Shown: positions 10,701-22,120, numbered from the stretch's first letter. The stretch is DNA of 64,000 nucleotides from Inia geoffrensis (GCA_036417435.1 CM070911.1:4216001-4280000); one strand, 5' to 3'. A program made the numbers and translations. Notes: generated from the sequence alone by a model not told the origin.

Positions 10701-10718
10701 GGGAGGGCGAGGGAGGGG
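10701..10718 (+). other. Potential G-quadruplex in L1 3' UTR
   Basis: Four G-runs with loops of 1, 3 and 1 bases (gggagggcgagggagggg) meet the usual G-quadruplex pattern. A second G-rich block (ggggagggggagggg) lies just upstream at 10678-10692. G-rich 3' UTR tracts are a known feature of mammalian L1. Confidence 0.75.
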
Positions 10719-10974
10719 CATGGACATATATATACTAACAAACGTAAGGTAAATAGCTAATGGGAAGCAGCCGCTTGGCCCAGGGATATCAGCTCAGTGC
10801 TTTGTGACTGCCTGGAGGGGTGGGATAGGGAGAGAAGGAAGGAGGGAGACGCAGGAGGGAAGAGATGTGTGAACGTCTGTATATATATAACTGATTCACT
10901 TTGTTATAAAGTAGAAACTGACACACCATTGTAGAGCAATTTTACCCCAATAAAGATGTTAAAAAAAAATAAAT

Positions 10975-10985
10975 AAATGTGTGTG
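10975..10985 (+). repeat. Target-site duplication, right copy
   Basis: Exact repeat of 8881-8891. It fixes the right boundary of the L1 insertion. Confidence 0.9.
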
Positions 10986-11090
10986 CATAAAACCATGCTA
11001 TATATACAATTTTATATTTTGTCTTTTTCACTTAAAAATAATATCATTAGCATTTTCCTATTGGACTAAAAATTAAAAACCTCATTTTAA
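10986..11090. repeat. Older AT-rich dispersed repeat, right part
   Basis: The sequence 'tttgtctttttcacttaaaa' and 'atcattagcattttccta' continues the repeat seen at 8780-8891. The family is not assigned. Confidence 0.35.
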
Positions 11091-11639
11091 CATCATTATC
11101 ATATTAAATATTTTACTTAGCTATAAATATGGGTCATGAGATTGTTGTATATATATATATGTGTGTGTGTGTATAATTTTTCTACAAGCATATAGTGGTT
11201 GATCAACGACACTGGTCATGATGTCCCTTCTGTTTTTGGAGGAAAGTCTGACCCAAACAAGAAAAGTCGGCAGGACTCCCATTGGTCTAAAATAAGCAGG
11301 ATGTCTTTTCATCCCAGAATGAACCTGGATGATCCATCTGAATTTGGGATTAGCACAAGCAGAAGCTGATCCTTGGCAGATGCAAAGCATGGGAAGAGCA
11401 GCGAGAGTGGGTCTTATTCAGCATTGCAGGCCCCATGGTTCTCCCTGGGACGCTAAATCACAGGAGAGCTGGGAGCAGAGCTGGACAGAGGCAGTGGCTG
11501 AAGGCGTAGGGTTTCCAGAGCTGGAGTGGGTCAAAGATTTAATTCTAAGACCCCAGCAGAGAGAGATGGAGGCTAATCTTCATTCACTTTGACTATAATC
11601 AGCTTTGAAAATATAATACTAATGAAAGCAAAGAATTAT
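11091..11639. other. Unassigned sequence with a short TA/TG run
   Basis: A (TA)n(TG)n run lies at 11147-11173. Frames at 11121-11390 (-) and 11329-11592 (+) have no domain. Confidence 0.45.
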
Positions 11640-11830
11640 ATAGTTGTGACAGTGTCCCAGAAACTGTTCTAAGCTGACTTACAGATGCTAACTCATTTCA
11701 TCCTCATGACACTCCCCTGAGGTAAGTGATGATATTATCCCCAAATTATGGCTGAAGAAACTGAGACACAGAGAAGTTGAAAAATTTGCTGAAAGTCACG
11801 AAGTAGGCACATGAGGGAGATGGGAAAGAC
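11640..11830 (-). mobile_element. MIR SINE
   Basis: A well-preserved reverse-complement MIR: 'aaactgttctaagctgactt', 'aactcatttcatcctcatga', 'attatccccaaattatggct', 'gaaactgagacacagagaag' and a closing 'gaaagtcacgaagtaggca'. Confidence 0.9.
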
Positions 11831-13225
11831 ACACAGACATGACCCCTCCTCTCTCCTGACTCCACCTCCAACCTATGCCTACGATGTGAGGCAGAAGGGG
11901 ACAGTTAGAGGCCTGTGGACCATGAGAACTTGCAGAAAGCAGAGGCAAAAGTCGAAAAGATTGTTCTACAACAGGTGAGGGGGAAAAACAGCTTTCAAAA
12001 TAAAATCTATAAATATCACTCCTGCAATTAGGTTTAAAAATATTCCCATTTCAATGCAGGTTTGTGTTAAGTGCCTGTAGGGGAGGGAAAGCGGACACCC
12101 TCTTATTACACTCGGAGCATAACACTGAGGAAGGAAGGAAGGTGTCAGGCCCTGTCCAGTGCTGTCCTTCTGGGTCAGCGTGCTCTCTCTGGTAGCCCCA
12201 GGCAGCACTCTCTTATTCTCTGTGCTCATGTAACGCTGCCTGCTTGCACATCTTCACACTGGGCCTCCGGCCATGTTGTATATGTGGAATAGCAGCAGGA
12301 AGGCAAAACTCATCTCTTATTCTCCTCGGCTGTGGGAGCCACGAGCACCAGGCTGTACTCAGGCTCCTGGAAGACAGACAGCTGCAGAAACTACACACAG
12401 CTGGCACAGCGACTCAGTCTTGCCTCCAGAGAACGCTCCTTGCCTTCTCATCTGCAGTGGTCCGGGAGGAGAAAGACCCAGGAAAGGATAGAAAAAAGCA
12501 AAGTCTTCCCAAACCTCAAGCCCACCTCAACCCTCCCTTGTCCAAGGAATCATTAAAGAACATCCTCCCAAACCCTCCCTCCTAAGGGTACCAGAGATGC
12601 CCACATTTCCTGACCTCAGAGCACAGCCGCTGTAAAATGATGGAATAGCTCTGCTCTTTTAGCATGCCAAGGTCATGGCCTGAGTTATAGGTGCTCTTTT
12701 GAAATTCAGCAAAAAATATTGTCACCAGGCTACTCCCAGGAGACAGACAATTCTCAGTGACAGCTAAAGGAGAAGCACTTTTCTTCTAGGATTTTCTGCA
12801 TGGAGGTATGATTATACCCCATTCTAATCCCACTCCCTGCCTGCATCTTTGCCAGGTCATGAGACCAGTCTTCTGCTTTGGGAGTTCTTATTTTCATATA
12901 TTACTAATTACATTGTCAGCACATTGCCAAATGAACAGTTCCTGGAAGCATCCAGAGATTTACGATCAGCTTCCATTTAGCTTTCAAGAACTGAGATTCT
13001 TAACCACTGAAGGCTGAGCTTAATCTTCTTCTGAAGTTCATCCCGTGAAAAAATATAAGAATACATCAGCAATGTTGCCATCAGCAGCATTTACGTGGCT
13101 AAACCCTAATTTCAAGAGAAAATAACAGTACTGGAGAAAATCAGCAAACTAATCCAGGTAGACTTTATTTTTATGGAATTACAGAAGGATGCATAAAACA
13201 CAAATTCACAAAATCCTTCATAACC
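11831..13225. other. Unassigned sequence
   Basis: Overlapping frames at 12071-12585 in several phases reach 113 codons but have no domain. No repeat is recognised with confidence. The composition between 12100 and 12560 is GC-richer than its flanks. Confidence 0.45.
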
Positions 13226-13251
13226 ACGATGGTGATGATGATGATGATGTG
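13226..13251. repeat. (ATG)n trinucleotide run
   Basis: About seven copies of GAT/ATG with one interruption. The histidine run it makes on the minus strand is an artefact. Confidence 0.85.
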
Positions 13252-13965
13252 GGCAACAATGATTTTTTTTTTTATGCTCCAGCTGCAGGAAGCTGCCTGG
13301 GCTCTCAGGTAAATATGTCACCCACCTTTGGGTCAATAGCATAGGTGAGGAATTGAAGAAGAATATTTAAACCTGGGAGTATTCAGAACACAGACAGCAT
13401 AGGCAGCAAAGAGCCTGGATAAGATCACTGAGTAAATCTGCATAAAACAGAATTATTCTCAGATTATCTTCCCATCTTCATTCTCATTGCTCTTTCAGGG
13501 GTTTTATAACATGTATTTATGACACATTCTACAATTTCATATGTCATTCACTTATTCCACAAATATGCCTACCAAACCCATGGCATTCACATATTTAACA
13601 TTCCCAATTCAGTCTTTGTGAATATCTGAAGGTGTATAACGTAGAGAAATGTGTCATTTTCCTGAGGCCTAGAAATGAGACATATATGTAGTGTCATGTG
13701 TACGAACAAGTCACTTAGCAGCTGAGGAAACCTGGTTAATCCATACACTTCTCAACCCACTTTGTCTTTGGATCCTCATATACTTTGGTAACTCTGGTTA
13801 TATCAGTGCTAGTAAAACTGCCCATTTCTGAACTTTCAAGATGTTTCCTCATAAATCTTAATGTTCTACTCCATTTTGGGGTAGAATGAATGGGAACCAG
13901 GTTCTGGGTCTCCACCAGTTAGAAATTAAGTCCTGGCAACCAATTCCAAAATTCTTCCCAGTATT
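13252..13965. other. Unassigned sequence
   Basis: A short L2-like piece (cattcacttattccacaaat, 13542-13561) is the only recognisable trace. Confidence 0.4.
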
Positions 13966-14115
13966 ACCGTATACAGGGAGCTGCGCTAGGTATTTTGCAA
14001 GCTGCAAAGGTAAGTAATTTCACTTAATTTATTCTCAACTAATTCACAATCTAGTAGATATAGGGCAGAAATATGAATATACAAGGTGGAGAGTGAGAAA
14101 GGCCATCAGGAAGAG
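13966..14115 (-). mobile_element. Possible L2 LINE relic
   Basis: 'gagctgcgctaggtattttg', 'ctcaactaattcacaatcta' and 'tagatatagggcagaaat' follow the reverse-complement L2 3' order with heavy divergence. Confidence 0.4.
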
Positions 14116-14807
14116 TGTTACTCCTGATGTAGCTGGGTCCTGGGTGCTACCACTGATGCACCATCCAGGACCCTAGATTGGGTGGCTGTGCTCTCCTCCT
14201 CCAGGGAAGACACTTCAGTGAAATGTCCTTCCCAGGAGCTTAGGCAGAGCCCACAGTCAATAGCTGACTGGGCTGAGGGTCTAAAGGCTGACTTTCTGCC
14301 TCAAAGCTGGAGCAGCTCAGCGATACAGTTCATGCTTCAGAGCTTCCTCTGTGGGCAGGCCAGAGCTGGCCAGAGGTGGAGTCCTGGTGAAACCATACCT
14401 GTCCTTGACTCCTCTCCGGCGGATCCCATCTCCCTACACCCCCGTCCTCCTGCTGGCTGTCCCTCGAGGAATCGCATGCAGCTGAATTTCTACCCCAGGC
14501 TCTTCTAAGGATTGTGACCAAAGATGGGCACAGGTAAGACATAAAGGGAGTTCTTGCAAAATATTTCTGCCAGTGAGATGAACCAGGGACAGTGGTGATC
14601 ATGGCAGACATGGTACTTGGACTTTCTAAGATAGGATGGATTCGGGTATGAAGGACGAATCCAAGAGGCCTACCTCGTGTATGTCAATAGTAAGAAGTAC
14701 ACTTCAGTCCCTCTAGAAGATGATGACCATGTGCATTTTAGTGCCACTAAAGCCAGGCTCTGCATAGTTCAGACCCAGAGTGGTGCTGAATTCCAAAGAA
14801 TATATTC
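14116..14807. other. Unassigned sequence
   Basis: A 108-codon plus frame (14182-14508) and a 93-codon minus frame (14330-14611) overlap and have no domain. No repeat recognised. Confidence 0.45.
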
Positions 14808-14874
14808 TACACTTTGCTGTACACCTGAAACTAACCCAACACAGTAAATCAACTATACTTCAATTAAAAAATAA
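14808..14874 (+). mobile_element. L1 LINE, very short 3' end
   Basis: Only the last 65 bases or so remain: 'ctttgctgtacacctgaaac', 'cagtaaatcaactatacttc', then an A-rich tail. This is an extreme 5' truncation. Confidence 0.85.
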
Positions 14875-15429
14875 ACTGAATGTTAGTATAAGAATGTAGT
14901 TCCCTTACCCTTGATTTCAGATTTTTGTGTTTATCAGAAGGGGTCCTTTTCCCCTCATTGATTGATTTTATGATACATGTGTAATGATTTTTAACTTAGA
15001 AAATAAATTCATGTTAATAAAAAAAATACCAAAAGAACATATTCAAGGAACCAAAAACACTTTTACAATAATTTACCTTTCACTTACTTTTTTGCAAACA
15101 CCGTGCAGACTCTGAGACCTGCAGCCGTCCTGCTCTTCTCTCCCCGTTCCCTGTCTAATTACCTCATATATGGCTTTTAAGGCCTTCCCTGTACCCCAGT
15201 GCCCACAGCCTGCTCAGTCCCGGCTCTTCTCCTCTCCCTGTTTCCAGGCACCTGTATTAAAATCCTTCACTTGGCCATGTCTGGCAAGACAGAGGCCTCT
15301 GTCAAGAGCAAGGGAGGGAAACAGACCCCAGAGGTCAAGCCAGAACAGTTGTTACTGGCCAGACTCAGGGAAAAGTGTAAGAACTGCTTGATATGAGTCG
15401 TGTTTGCCTTATTGTCATTCTTGAGGACC
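14875..15429. other. Unassigned sequence
   Basis: Two overlapping plus frames at 15170-15396 end in a lysine-rich stretch but match no protein I know. Nothing else recognised. Confidence 0.4.
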
Positions 15430-15580
15430 TCGTAGATGCCAGGCACAAAGCTAGGTCATTTATATTTGTTGCATCTGTGCTTCACCCTAACCCTGTCACT
15501 ACCTCCATTTTGCACACAAGTAAACAGAGCCTCACAAAGATGACTTGACTTTTCTGGGCCTCTCAGCTCATGCTGGCTCT
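15430..15580 (-). mobile_element. MIR SINE relic
   Basis: 'atgccaggcacaaagctagg', 'cctccattttgcacacaagt' and 'aaacagagcctcacaaagat' fit a reverse-complement MIR with strong divergence. Confidence 0.55.
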
Positions 15581-16340
15581 TCCCTCTACACCATTCTACT
15601 CAGTGTTTCTTTCTTGTTCTCAAACACCCCCAGGGAGAGCAACACACGTTTCACCTGGCTCAGCAAGGCTCGAGTCGTTTGGGGCTGAATTTTTGCTGCG
15701 ATTGAAAAAGAAAAAAAAAAAAAAAAATCAACAACAAAAACTATGTTAACATATGCATATTAATCTATAATTTCCATGTTTTAACATCTCCAAGTTTTTC
15801 ATCATCACCATTAAGAAGCTTTGACTGTGTGCACATGACAACTTAGTGAGCAGAAAAGTAATGTAACGCTTGCCCTGTGGAATTTAGGCATAACCTAACA
15901 GTGCTCATTACCATTAACTATGTAATTCAGTTTTATCCCATGATAGCTATGAAAATATGGTCATTAACTATGACATTTTTATAGACACAACAGATAGAAA
16001 GCAAATGTCTCTGTGTGAAATCAGAAAGACATTCAGGTATGATATTTGATATTTTAAATGGTGCATTTGTGTTTATTATTCTGCATTTTGATGATGTTTT
16101 ATTAATGCTTCTATTTATTGATGCCTATACTGTCCCTTTTATTATATAGTTCCACAAAATAAATTCATGTTTCACAATATTCTTGTTTTTATCATAGAAA
16201 TAAGACATTACATTACAAATAAAGTATTTTTTTATTTACTTCAAAATTATACTTACCGATATTTTTCAATGTATTTAAATGCATTTTTATAATAAATATT
16301 TGTCCAAAATTATTTTAACTGGTTTCAGTTTTGTTTATAC
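15581..16340. other. Unassigned AT-rich sequence
   Basis: An A-rich run sits at 15705-15727 without a recognisable retroposed body before it. No gene or repeat family is identified. Confidence 0.4.
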
Positions 16341-16356
16341 TGTTACATATAATTTT

Positions 16357-16552
16357 TTTTTTTTTTTTCCACTACGCGGGCCTCTCACTGTTGTAGCCTC
16401 TCCTGTTGTGGAGCACAGGCTCCGGACGCGCAGGCTCAGTGGCCATGGTTCACGGGCCCATCATGTGGGATCTTCCCGGACCAGGGCACGAACCCGTGTC
16501 CCCTGCACCTGCAGGCGGACGCTCAACCACTGCGCCACCAGGGAAGACTCAA
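16357..16552 (-). mobile_element. CHR-type SINE with internal deletion
   Basis: A minus-strand CHR SINE with a T-rich tail, 'gcacaggctccggacgcgca' and a 'ccaccagggaag' end. The 16-base site tgttacatataatttt at 16341-16356 recurs with one mismatch at 16553-16568. It lacks about 15 bases between 'cacgggccca' and 'tcatgtggga' that the copy at 47166 has. Confidence 0.93.
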
Positions 16553-16610
16553 TGTTACATACAATTTTAAAAATTATTTGGGGAAGTTTTATGTCATCAT
16601 CAACTAGAAT

Positions 16611-16838
16611 TTTTTAACCTGTTTTGAACAATAAACATGTTGTCATCTGCATACAGAAAAGGCAATGTAAAGGAGAAAACGGGTAATTTGTTTTACGGAA
16701 ATCTACGAAACGGATTGCTAGCTGTATTAGTAAAGAATTAAAGAGTTGAGATAGTAAGTTAATAAGTACTGCTTAAGCCATGTCTTTTTATCAAAATATG
16801 TCTTGTTCAAATTTAGAAATTATTTTATGATTAACTTA
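16611..16838 (+). repeat. Direct repeat, copy 1 (unknown family)
   Basis: This block recurs at 18359-18607 with long exact stretches such as 'gaaaaggcaatgtaaaggag' and 'caaatttagaaattatttta'. Identity is roughly 85% by eye. Both copies end at 'gattaactta'. No coding content. Confidence 0.85.
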
Positions 16839-18358
16839 CATTTTGTTCAGAGTGAGCATCTGACAGCGGATAATAATGACCTCACCATTTAAATGAAAAA
16901 AAATAAAAAATTCTTGCAAATCTCTCCTGCAGGATATTTTGGGTTAATGAGATTTAAAAAAAAATAAATGAAGTTTAAGCCAGCTATAGAATAGGCCTAG
17001 AACTGTCATGGGAATATTACTCGCATTAGCTTCTAATTAATTTGGATCTAATTGAAGGAATTTCAAATGCTTGAAACACACTTAGAGGTCTGAGAAAACA
17101 ATGCATTTCTAGACTCATCCTGGACAAATTTAATCGTGTTATCATTAGAGCCTTGCCTCGTGACATCATCCCCTTGCCCACACCTCAGGGATGACTTCTT
17201 TCTCCTTGGAACCCAGCCTGCCAACCATAAGACTCTGTGCCCTGGGTTTCCTGGGTGATGGATCAAGGCAGCAGCATCTATTCAAGGGGTCACTGAAAGA
17301 CAAGGGTAGACTGGTGTGAGACGGACATCTGGCATGTAGTAAATGCATTTAGGAAGCTAATAAACCGCTCATTTTGAATGACTCCTGAAATTGATTCCAA
17401 TACGAGCAGTTGAGAGAGAAATAAGCTTTTAGGAAGGTCATCTGATGTCAGATAGAGTCTTTCTCTACAACCCAGTTAAACTGTTTAGCAATTTACAAAG
17501 CAAATCCCAGCCCAATTTTGATCTGGTAATTAATCGAGCCTTCTAGTCAAGCCAAGGCTGTACATAGGGACTGAACGTAGCCGCACTTCTTTAGCCTTAA
17601 TAATTCAGGACTTGAATTGCCAGATGGGATTTGACACAAGATAGCTGCTGAAAGAGAAGTTGAAATCATGTCACACATATAAGGCTTTTTAGGTTTCTCA
17701 GAAGCAACACATCAGCTGAGTATATGTTGCTGCACCCCCCTGCAAGTGTATCTTATTGAAATTCTCATATTAATTTTACAAACATATTCTCAGGATTTGG
17801 TAAAGACTAAGGACATGATTAAAAGGGAATGTAACGTTTTTTTTCCAGGCCTTGCCTTTGGGAGAGAACCAGATTTCTTTCAAAAGTTTAGTGGAAAGAG
17901 TTGCATATCTGCACATGGAATGAGTGAAAGCAGAGTTCCCAGGGACATGCCAGCCACACAAGAGAAAGTCAGGAATAAGGAAGCGACAGTCACTCCAGTG
18001 GTGATACTGGTAACGTGATGCTGTTAACATCTGCTTAATGTTTATTCAAACATCTTAATCTTTGCTGTTGCTTCATTCTTTTGTTGTTGTTTGGGTTATT
18101 GTTGCAACGGCAAAGGCACCATTTTGTGTGTGTGATATTGTTTAATGGAAAGTATGCACTAGAACAGCATCCTAAGATCAGATCATCGAAATCTCAAGGC
18201 CTACTGAAACAGAGGTGGCAACTTAGAGCAGCAGTGGTCAATCATTCAGTAGTATGTGTTCTAATCATTTATGAATTGATCTGAAAAATCATTTAACAAA
18301 AATAGTGAAAGAACTGTTTATGAATGGTTAAACAATTTATTAGTGTCACTGTCAACTG
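16839..18358. other. Unassigned sequence between the direct repeats
   Basis: A small MIR/L2-like end (ggcatgtagtaaatgcattt) lies near 17332-17351. Frames at 17746-18018 (+) and 17776-18030 (-) overlap each other and have no domain. No retroviral gene motif is visible here. Confidence 0.4.
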
Positions 18359-18607
18359 AAATTTTTGAACCTGTTTTGAACAATAGTTATGCTGTCATTT
18401 TGCATATAGAAAAGGCAATGTAAAGGAGAAAAAGGATCATCTATGTTTTTGGTTTTTGTTTTATGGAAATCTGGGAAACAGGTTGCTAGCTGTATTTGTT
18501 AAAGGATTAAAGAGTTGAGATAATACATTAATAAGTACTGTTAAAGCCATACCTTTTTATCAAAATATGTCTTGCTCAAATTTAGAAATTATTTTATGAT
18601 TAACTTA
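18359..18607 (+). repeat. Direct repeat, copy 2 (unknown family)
   Basis: Second copy of the block at 16611-16838. It has about 20 extra bases around 18445-18465 (a GT-rich insertion). Confidence 0.85.
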
Positions 18608-19231
18608 ACAGAGGCGGCAATCTTTGACAAGAAATGGTGGGACCTTCTTCCTGATTCATCCACTACCAGAAAGTCCTTAGCTTCCCCAAACTGTTGAACA
18701 AAACTCTACATCCTTGGCAGTGGATGACCTCAGGATGACCAATTTTCATGATGAAATAAGGTATTAAGCAAGGTCATTCTCTCTGGAGCCATAAAAAGAC
18801 TGACAAGGGAAGATTGGACCATGCTTTGTTTCCAGCAGGGATACTGTGTGTCCCTTGCGCTCCCTGGGCCTGGGTCCAGGCAGTGGTCATTATAATAGTG
18901 TTGTCTGTTAGAGCTTCTGCTTGGATGTTTCTTCCTACTCTTGTCTAATTATAAAACTGTTTATCACCTCATTATCCTAGTTCAAATGCTAATGCAAAAT
19001 GCAACTGCAGCTCAGCTTTAGAAACTGAGAATTGACCTTGGAACCTTGGTGCTGCCTTGTTTCCTGTGCTTAGCACTTAGTTTCAAATCCTTCATTGACA
19101 TTTTCATTTGAATATTTTGCACCTTAAAGCTCACCATTTGCCTATATGTCTTTCGACCATTATCGATAATGAGTATATTCAGTTCTAGTAAAATAATATT
19201 GCAATTTAAATACTAGGAATGTAGGTTCACA
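18608..19231. other. Unassigned sequence
   Basis: No gene, frame or repeat recognised. Confidence 0.4.
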
Positions 19232-19301
19232 CATTTTTTTTAAATTATTTTATATATTTATTTAATTGAAATTTATTTTTGGCTGCGTTGGGTATCCTCC
19301 C
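19232..19301 (-). mobile_element. SINE tail fragment (5' truncated)
   Basis: Only the tail end of a tRNA-derived cetartiodactyl SINE is present: T/A-rich sequence, then 'ttggctgcgttgggtatcct'. A short 'ttcaca' duplication (19226-19231 and 19302-19307) flanks it. Confidence 0.7.
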
Positions 19302-21424
19302 TTCACAAATTAAGTAAAAAGACAAAATGAGGAAGATGTTCAGAGGAAACAATAGATTTGGAGACTGAGACTGGCTATCTAATCTAAAAATTGAAGTTTT
19401 TGCATTAAATGCTGGCACATGAAGAAGTGAGGTGAGAGTCAAGGGCATGATTGAAAACATTCATAAGTAAATAACAATGAGAGCTCAGTAAGTGGATAGA
19501 AATGGTTCATTGCATTTTGGAGAAATTAAGTAAAAACAAAAGCACTCCATCAGACCCCACGCCCCCAGTGTCTCACACAATGTTCCTGAGGCCCCATTCA
19601 CTTCAGTCTCACAGAGAGCGGACAGTTCTGTGCAAGCTCAGTGTCCAGCCTGATCAACGCTCCTTCCTCTTGTGGGTCTGTCTGCTTTTCCCTTCTCTGA
19701 CTGCCTGCAGTGCCTGACTGTGAGGGGGTTACACCCTCCCAGGGCAACTTCAACCAGTGGAAGATAGGGACTGTGGTGATGACTCCTGTCCATAATCCCA
19801 TGCATACAGTATTGAAGAGCCTCCAGAAGGACTCATTCTGCAGAAAGAGAACACTCTCTCTCTGGTATGTGTCCAACTTGGGGAATTTATCCTAACTGGA
19901 CCCAGTACAAGGTTTGCCAACCTAGTGTTAGGAGCTAGTACTTGAGATACAGGATTGGCATCACTCAGCTCCTGAAGACTGGCCTTTGGTCTCAAGTCAT
20001 TTTTCCACTGGTGAGTTTGAGGGTTGAATGGCAGTTAGGACTTGATGACTATCCAGGTTTTATCTTAGAATGCAGGTAAACTTACACACGATTACATTCA
20101 TTGAACATTTTGGGGGGTGTATTCTTGTAGATTGGAAGATTTATTAAAATTGTAGGAAACTAAGAGGTGGTGGATAATGTAAGCAAAATATAAATCAAGA
20201 AGATCTAAGTGGGTTCTTTGTCCTTGTTAATGTCAGAATTGTAGCAGGCTCTGTTCTCAAACAAAACTTAGGCATTTCACAGAACCACGAATCACATCTT
20301 CCCCTTTGAGTCTTTTGAAAACAGCTAGTAATAGAATTGCTTTATTGTACACTTTTAGACTGGAATCAGGATCTATAATTTGAACAAAGAAAGTCATCTA
20401 TGCATCACATAATAAAAAGGAGTATTCTTAAATGTCAAAGCAGGCATCTCACAAATTTCCTTTACATCAAATTGTTTCTGGCCTCATGGAGATTGCTGAA
20501 TTTGCCATTATTCTAAAAATCAAAGAGAATGGTATATTTCAGGCAAAGTTAATTTGATTTCAAATGCTTTCTCACTACCCAGATTCTTTATTGGCATCAG
20601 ATACAGGAGTATCTTTGAGTTTCCCAGTTTTATAAAGACACACCAAAGCCCTGGTTGTTTTTGCAGAGAGTTGAAGTATGTGACAGCTGGATGGCCATAC
20701 CTCACAGCTTTCAGCTGACTTTCCAGCCAAATACTTTAAGAGGGTGAAAGAGAGAACAGCTTCTATGACTCTCAGGGCTTTCTGCTGCTGCCTACAGTGA
20801 TCCCCAGCTCTCCTCCTTGTCTCCCTGGGAATGCCAGAGCCATCAGGTGTGCTTTGTCTCTTACAGTTCAGCTCAGCCCTAGTCCTTTCAACTCTGCACC
20901 CTTTAGACTTTCCCTAAATTGCATATTTATTGTTTTCAAGTTCCCTACTGAACTACTTGGACGTAAAGAGGTGTTTCCTGCCCCCATGTTCACCCTCATT
21001 AAAGAAGTATTGTTAACAAATCAGCATCCACAGGACAGTTTGTATTCTTCTCGGTTTTGTCTGTGCAGGCTTCTAGACCCTAACCTCCTTGTCTCCTAAT
21101 CTCTTCTTACAAATATCCTCACCCTCATCCCGACCCCTGCCAGGGGCAGGTGCCACATCTTAGCCTAGTCTCCAGTTCTGTCTTTTCCACACCAAGAAGT
21201 CTGCGCAGCACCCACAAAGCCTGGAGGGTTCTTCTCCAAGGGGATCACTTAAGCTCTTTTGTACATGTTATCAAGCCTGCAGACTTGTCCACACTCACAG
21301 TTTTACATTACCTCTTTATGCTTTTAAACTGCTCCTTTACCCTTTTCTCAACTGTTTTACTTTCTTTTCTTACCTGCACTGACCACAGGTGGCATTCTGT
21401 CTAGTTATCATATCTCTGTTGCAC
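19302..21424. other. Unassigned sequence, C/T-skewed after 20750
   Basis: Several frames up to 100 codons (19502-19995, 20797-21099, 21150-21404) have no domain. The C/T skew on the plus strand continues into the L2-like stretch downstream. No gene recognised. Confidence 0.4.
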
Positions 21425-21447
21425 TTTTTTTTTTTTTTTTTTTTTTT
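21425..21447. repeat. T23 homopolymer
   Basis: An uninterrupted run of 23 T. It could be the A tail of a minus-strand retroposed sequence, but the DNA to its right matches no element I know and no target duplication is evident. Confidence 0.9.
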
Positions 21448-21639
21448 GTAAAGAGAGAATCTGAATGAAGTCAACCACAATTACAAAATATCTATCTCCC
21501 CTTTCACAGCCATGTGTTATCAGGCTTCCCTCCCTCTTGCCTATATATTGAGAGGGTTTTCCTGCTGGCTCAGCTATGTTTGCATGACGTATCTCCTTTC
21601 TTGCTTTAGGTCGCTCTTTCCCCTTTACAATGGATTTAA

Positions 21640-22120
21640 TTATTTAAGCCCACTCCTAGGAATGACGCCTGATTTCTGCCTTTTAGGGATCATTCCCATC
21701 TGTCTTTCACATGTCAGGACAATCCAGGGCTCACCCACCCGGCATCCCCTTACACTTCCTGCCCTTCCTCTGCGGAGCCGACTTTGTTTTGGTGCCCACA
21801 GATTTGTCTGATTAAAATGCATTCAGCTCCCCTTGTTTCCCAGACTTTCGTCACTGCAGGCCTCCTCACCAACGCCCTATGTATTCTAGCATCTGATTTC
21901 TTATACTGTAAACTCAATCCTCCTAAGTTTCCAAATCCTTTCCTTCAGGTGTCATGGCCACAGAGGTTTCTTCAACAAAATCTTTCACACCATGAAAACC
22001 CATCATTCACCCCTCTGTTCCTCTTCCCTTTATCCAGAAATCAACTATAAAGGATTCCTTCTTCATGTGATTTTCCCAAGAATAAAGGTTACTTTCGGTC
22101 TCAATTCTGCATGGTGGTGA
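21640..22120 (+). mobile_element. Possible L2 LINE relic
   Basis: C/T-rich text such as 'ttccttcaggtgtcatggcc' and 'tctgttcctcttccctttat' resembles the L2 region encoding the ORF2 C-terminus and its 3' flank. The match is weak and could be convergent composition. Confidence 0.3.

Larger units (their letters stand above)
8892..10974 (+). mobile_element. L1 LINE, 5'-truncated, with target-site duplication
   Basis: This is the best-preserved L1 in the window, 2.08 kb long. It holds the last third of ORF2, the 3' UTR with a G-rich tract (10678-10718), the terminal 'aataaagatgtt' and a short A-rich tail. Exact 11-base duplications flank it. Its 3' UTR differs from that of the other L1 ends here (for example 'agctaatgggaagcagccgc'), so it belongs to a different, probably younger, subfamily. 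It lacks the promoter, ORF1 and the endonuclease domain and cannot move on its own. Confidence 0.95.

Noticed and set aside
15199..15396. Frame ending in a lysine-rich, histone-tail-like peptide
   Set aside because: The resemblance is only in composition. It does not align with any histone or other known protein.
16839..18358. Interior of the direct repeat pair as a provirus
   Set aside because: No primer-binding site, gag, pol or env trace was visible, so I do not call a provirus.
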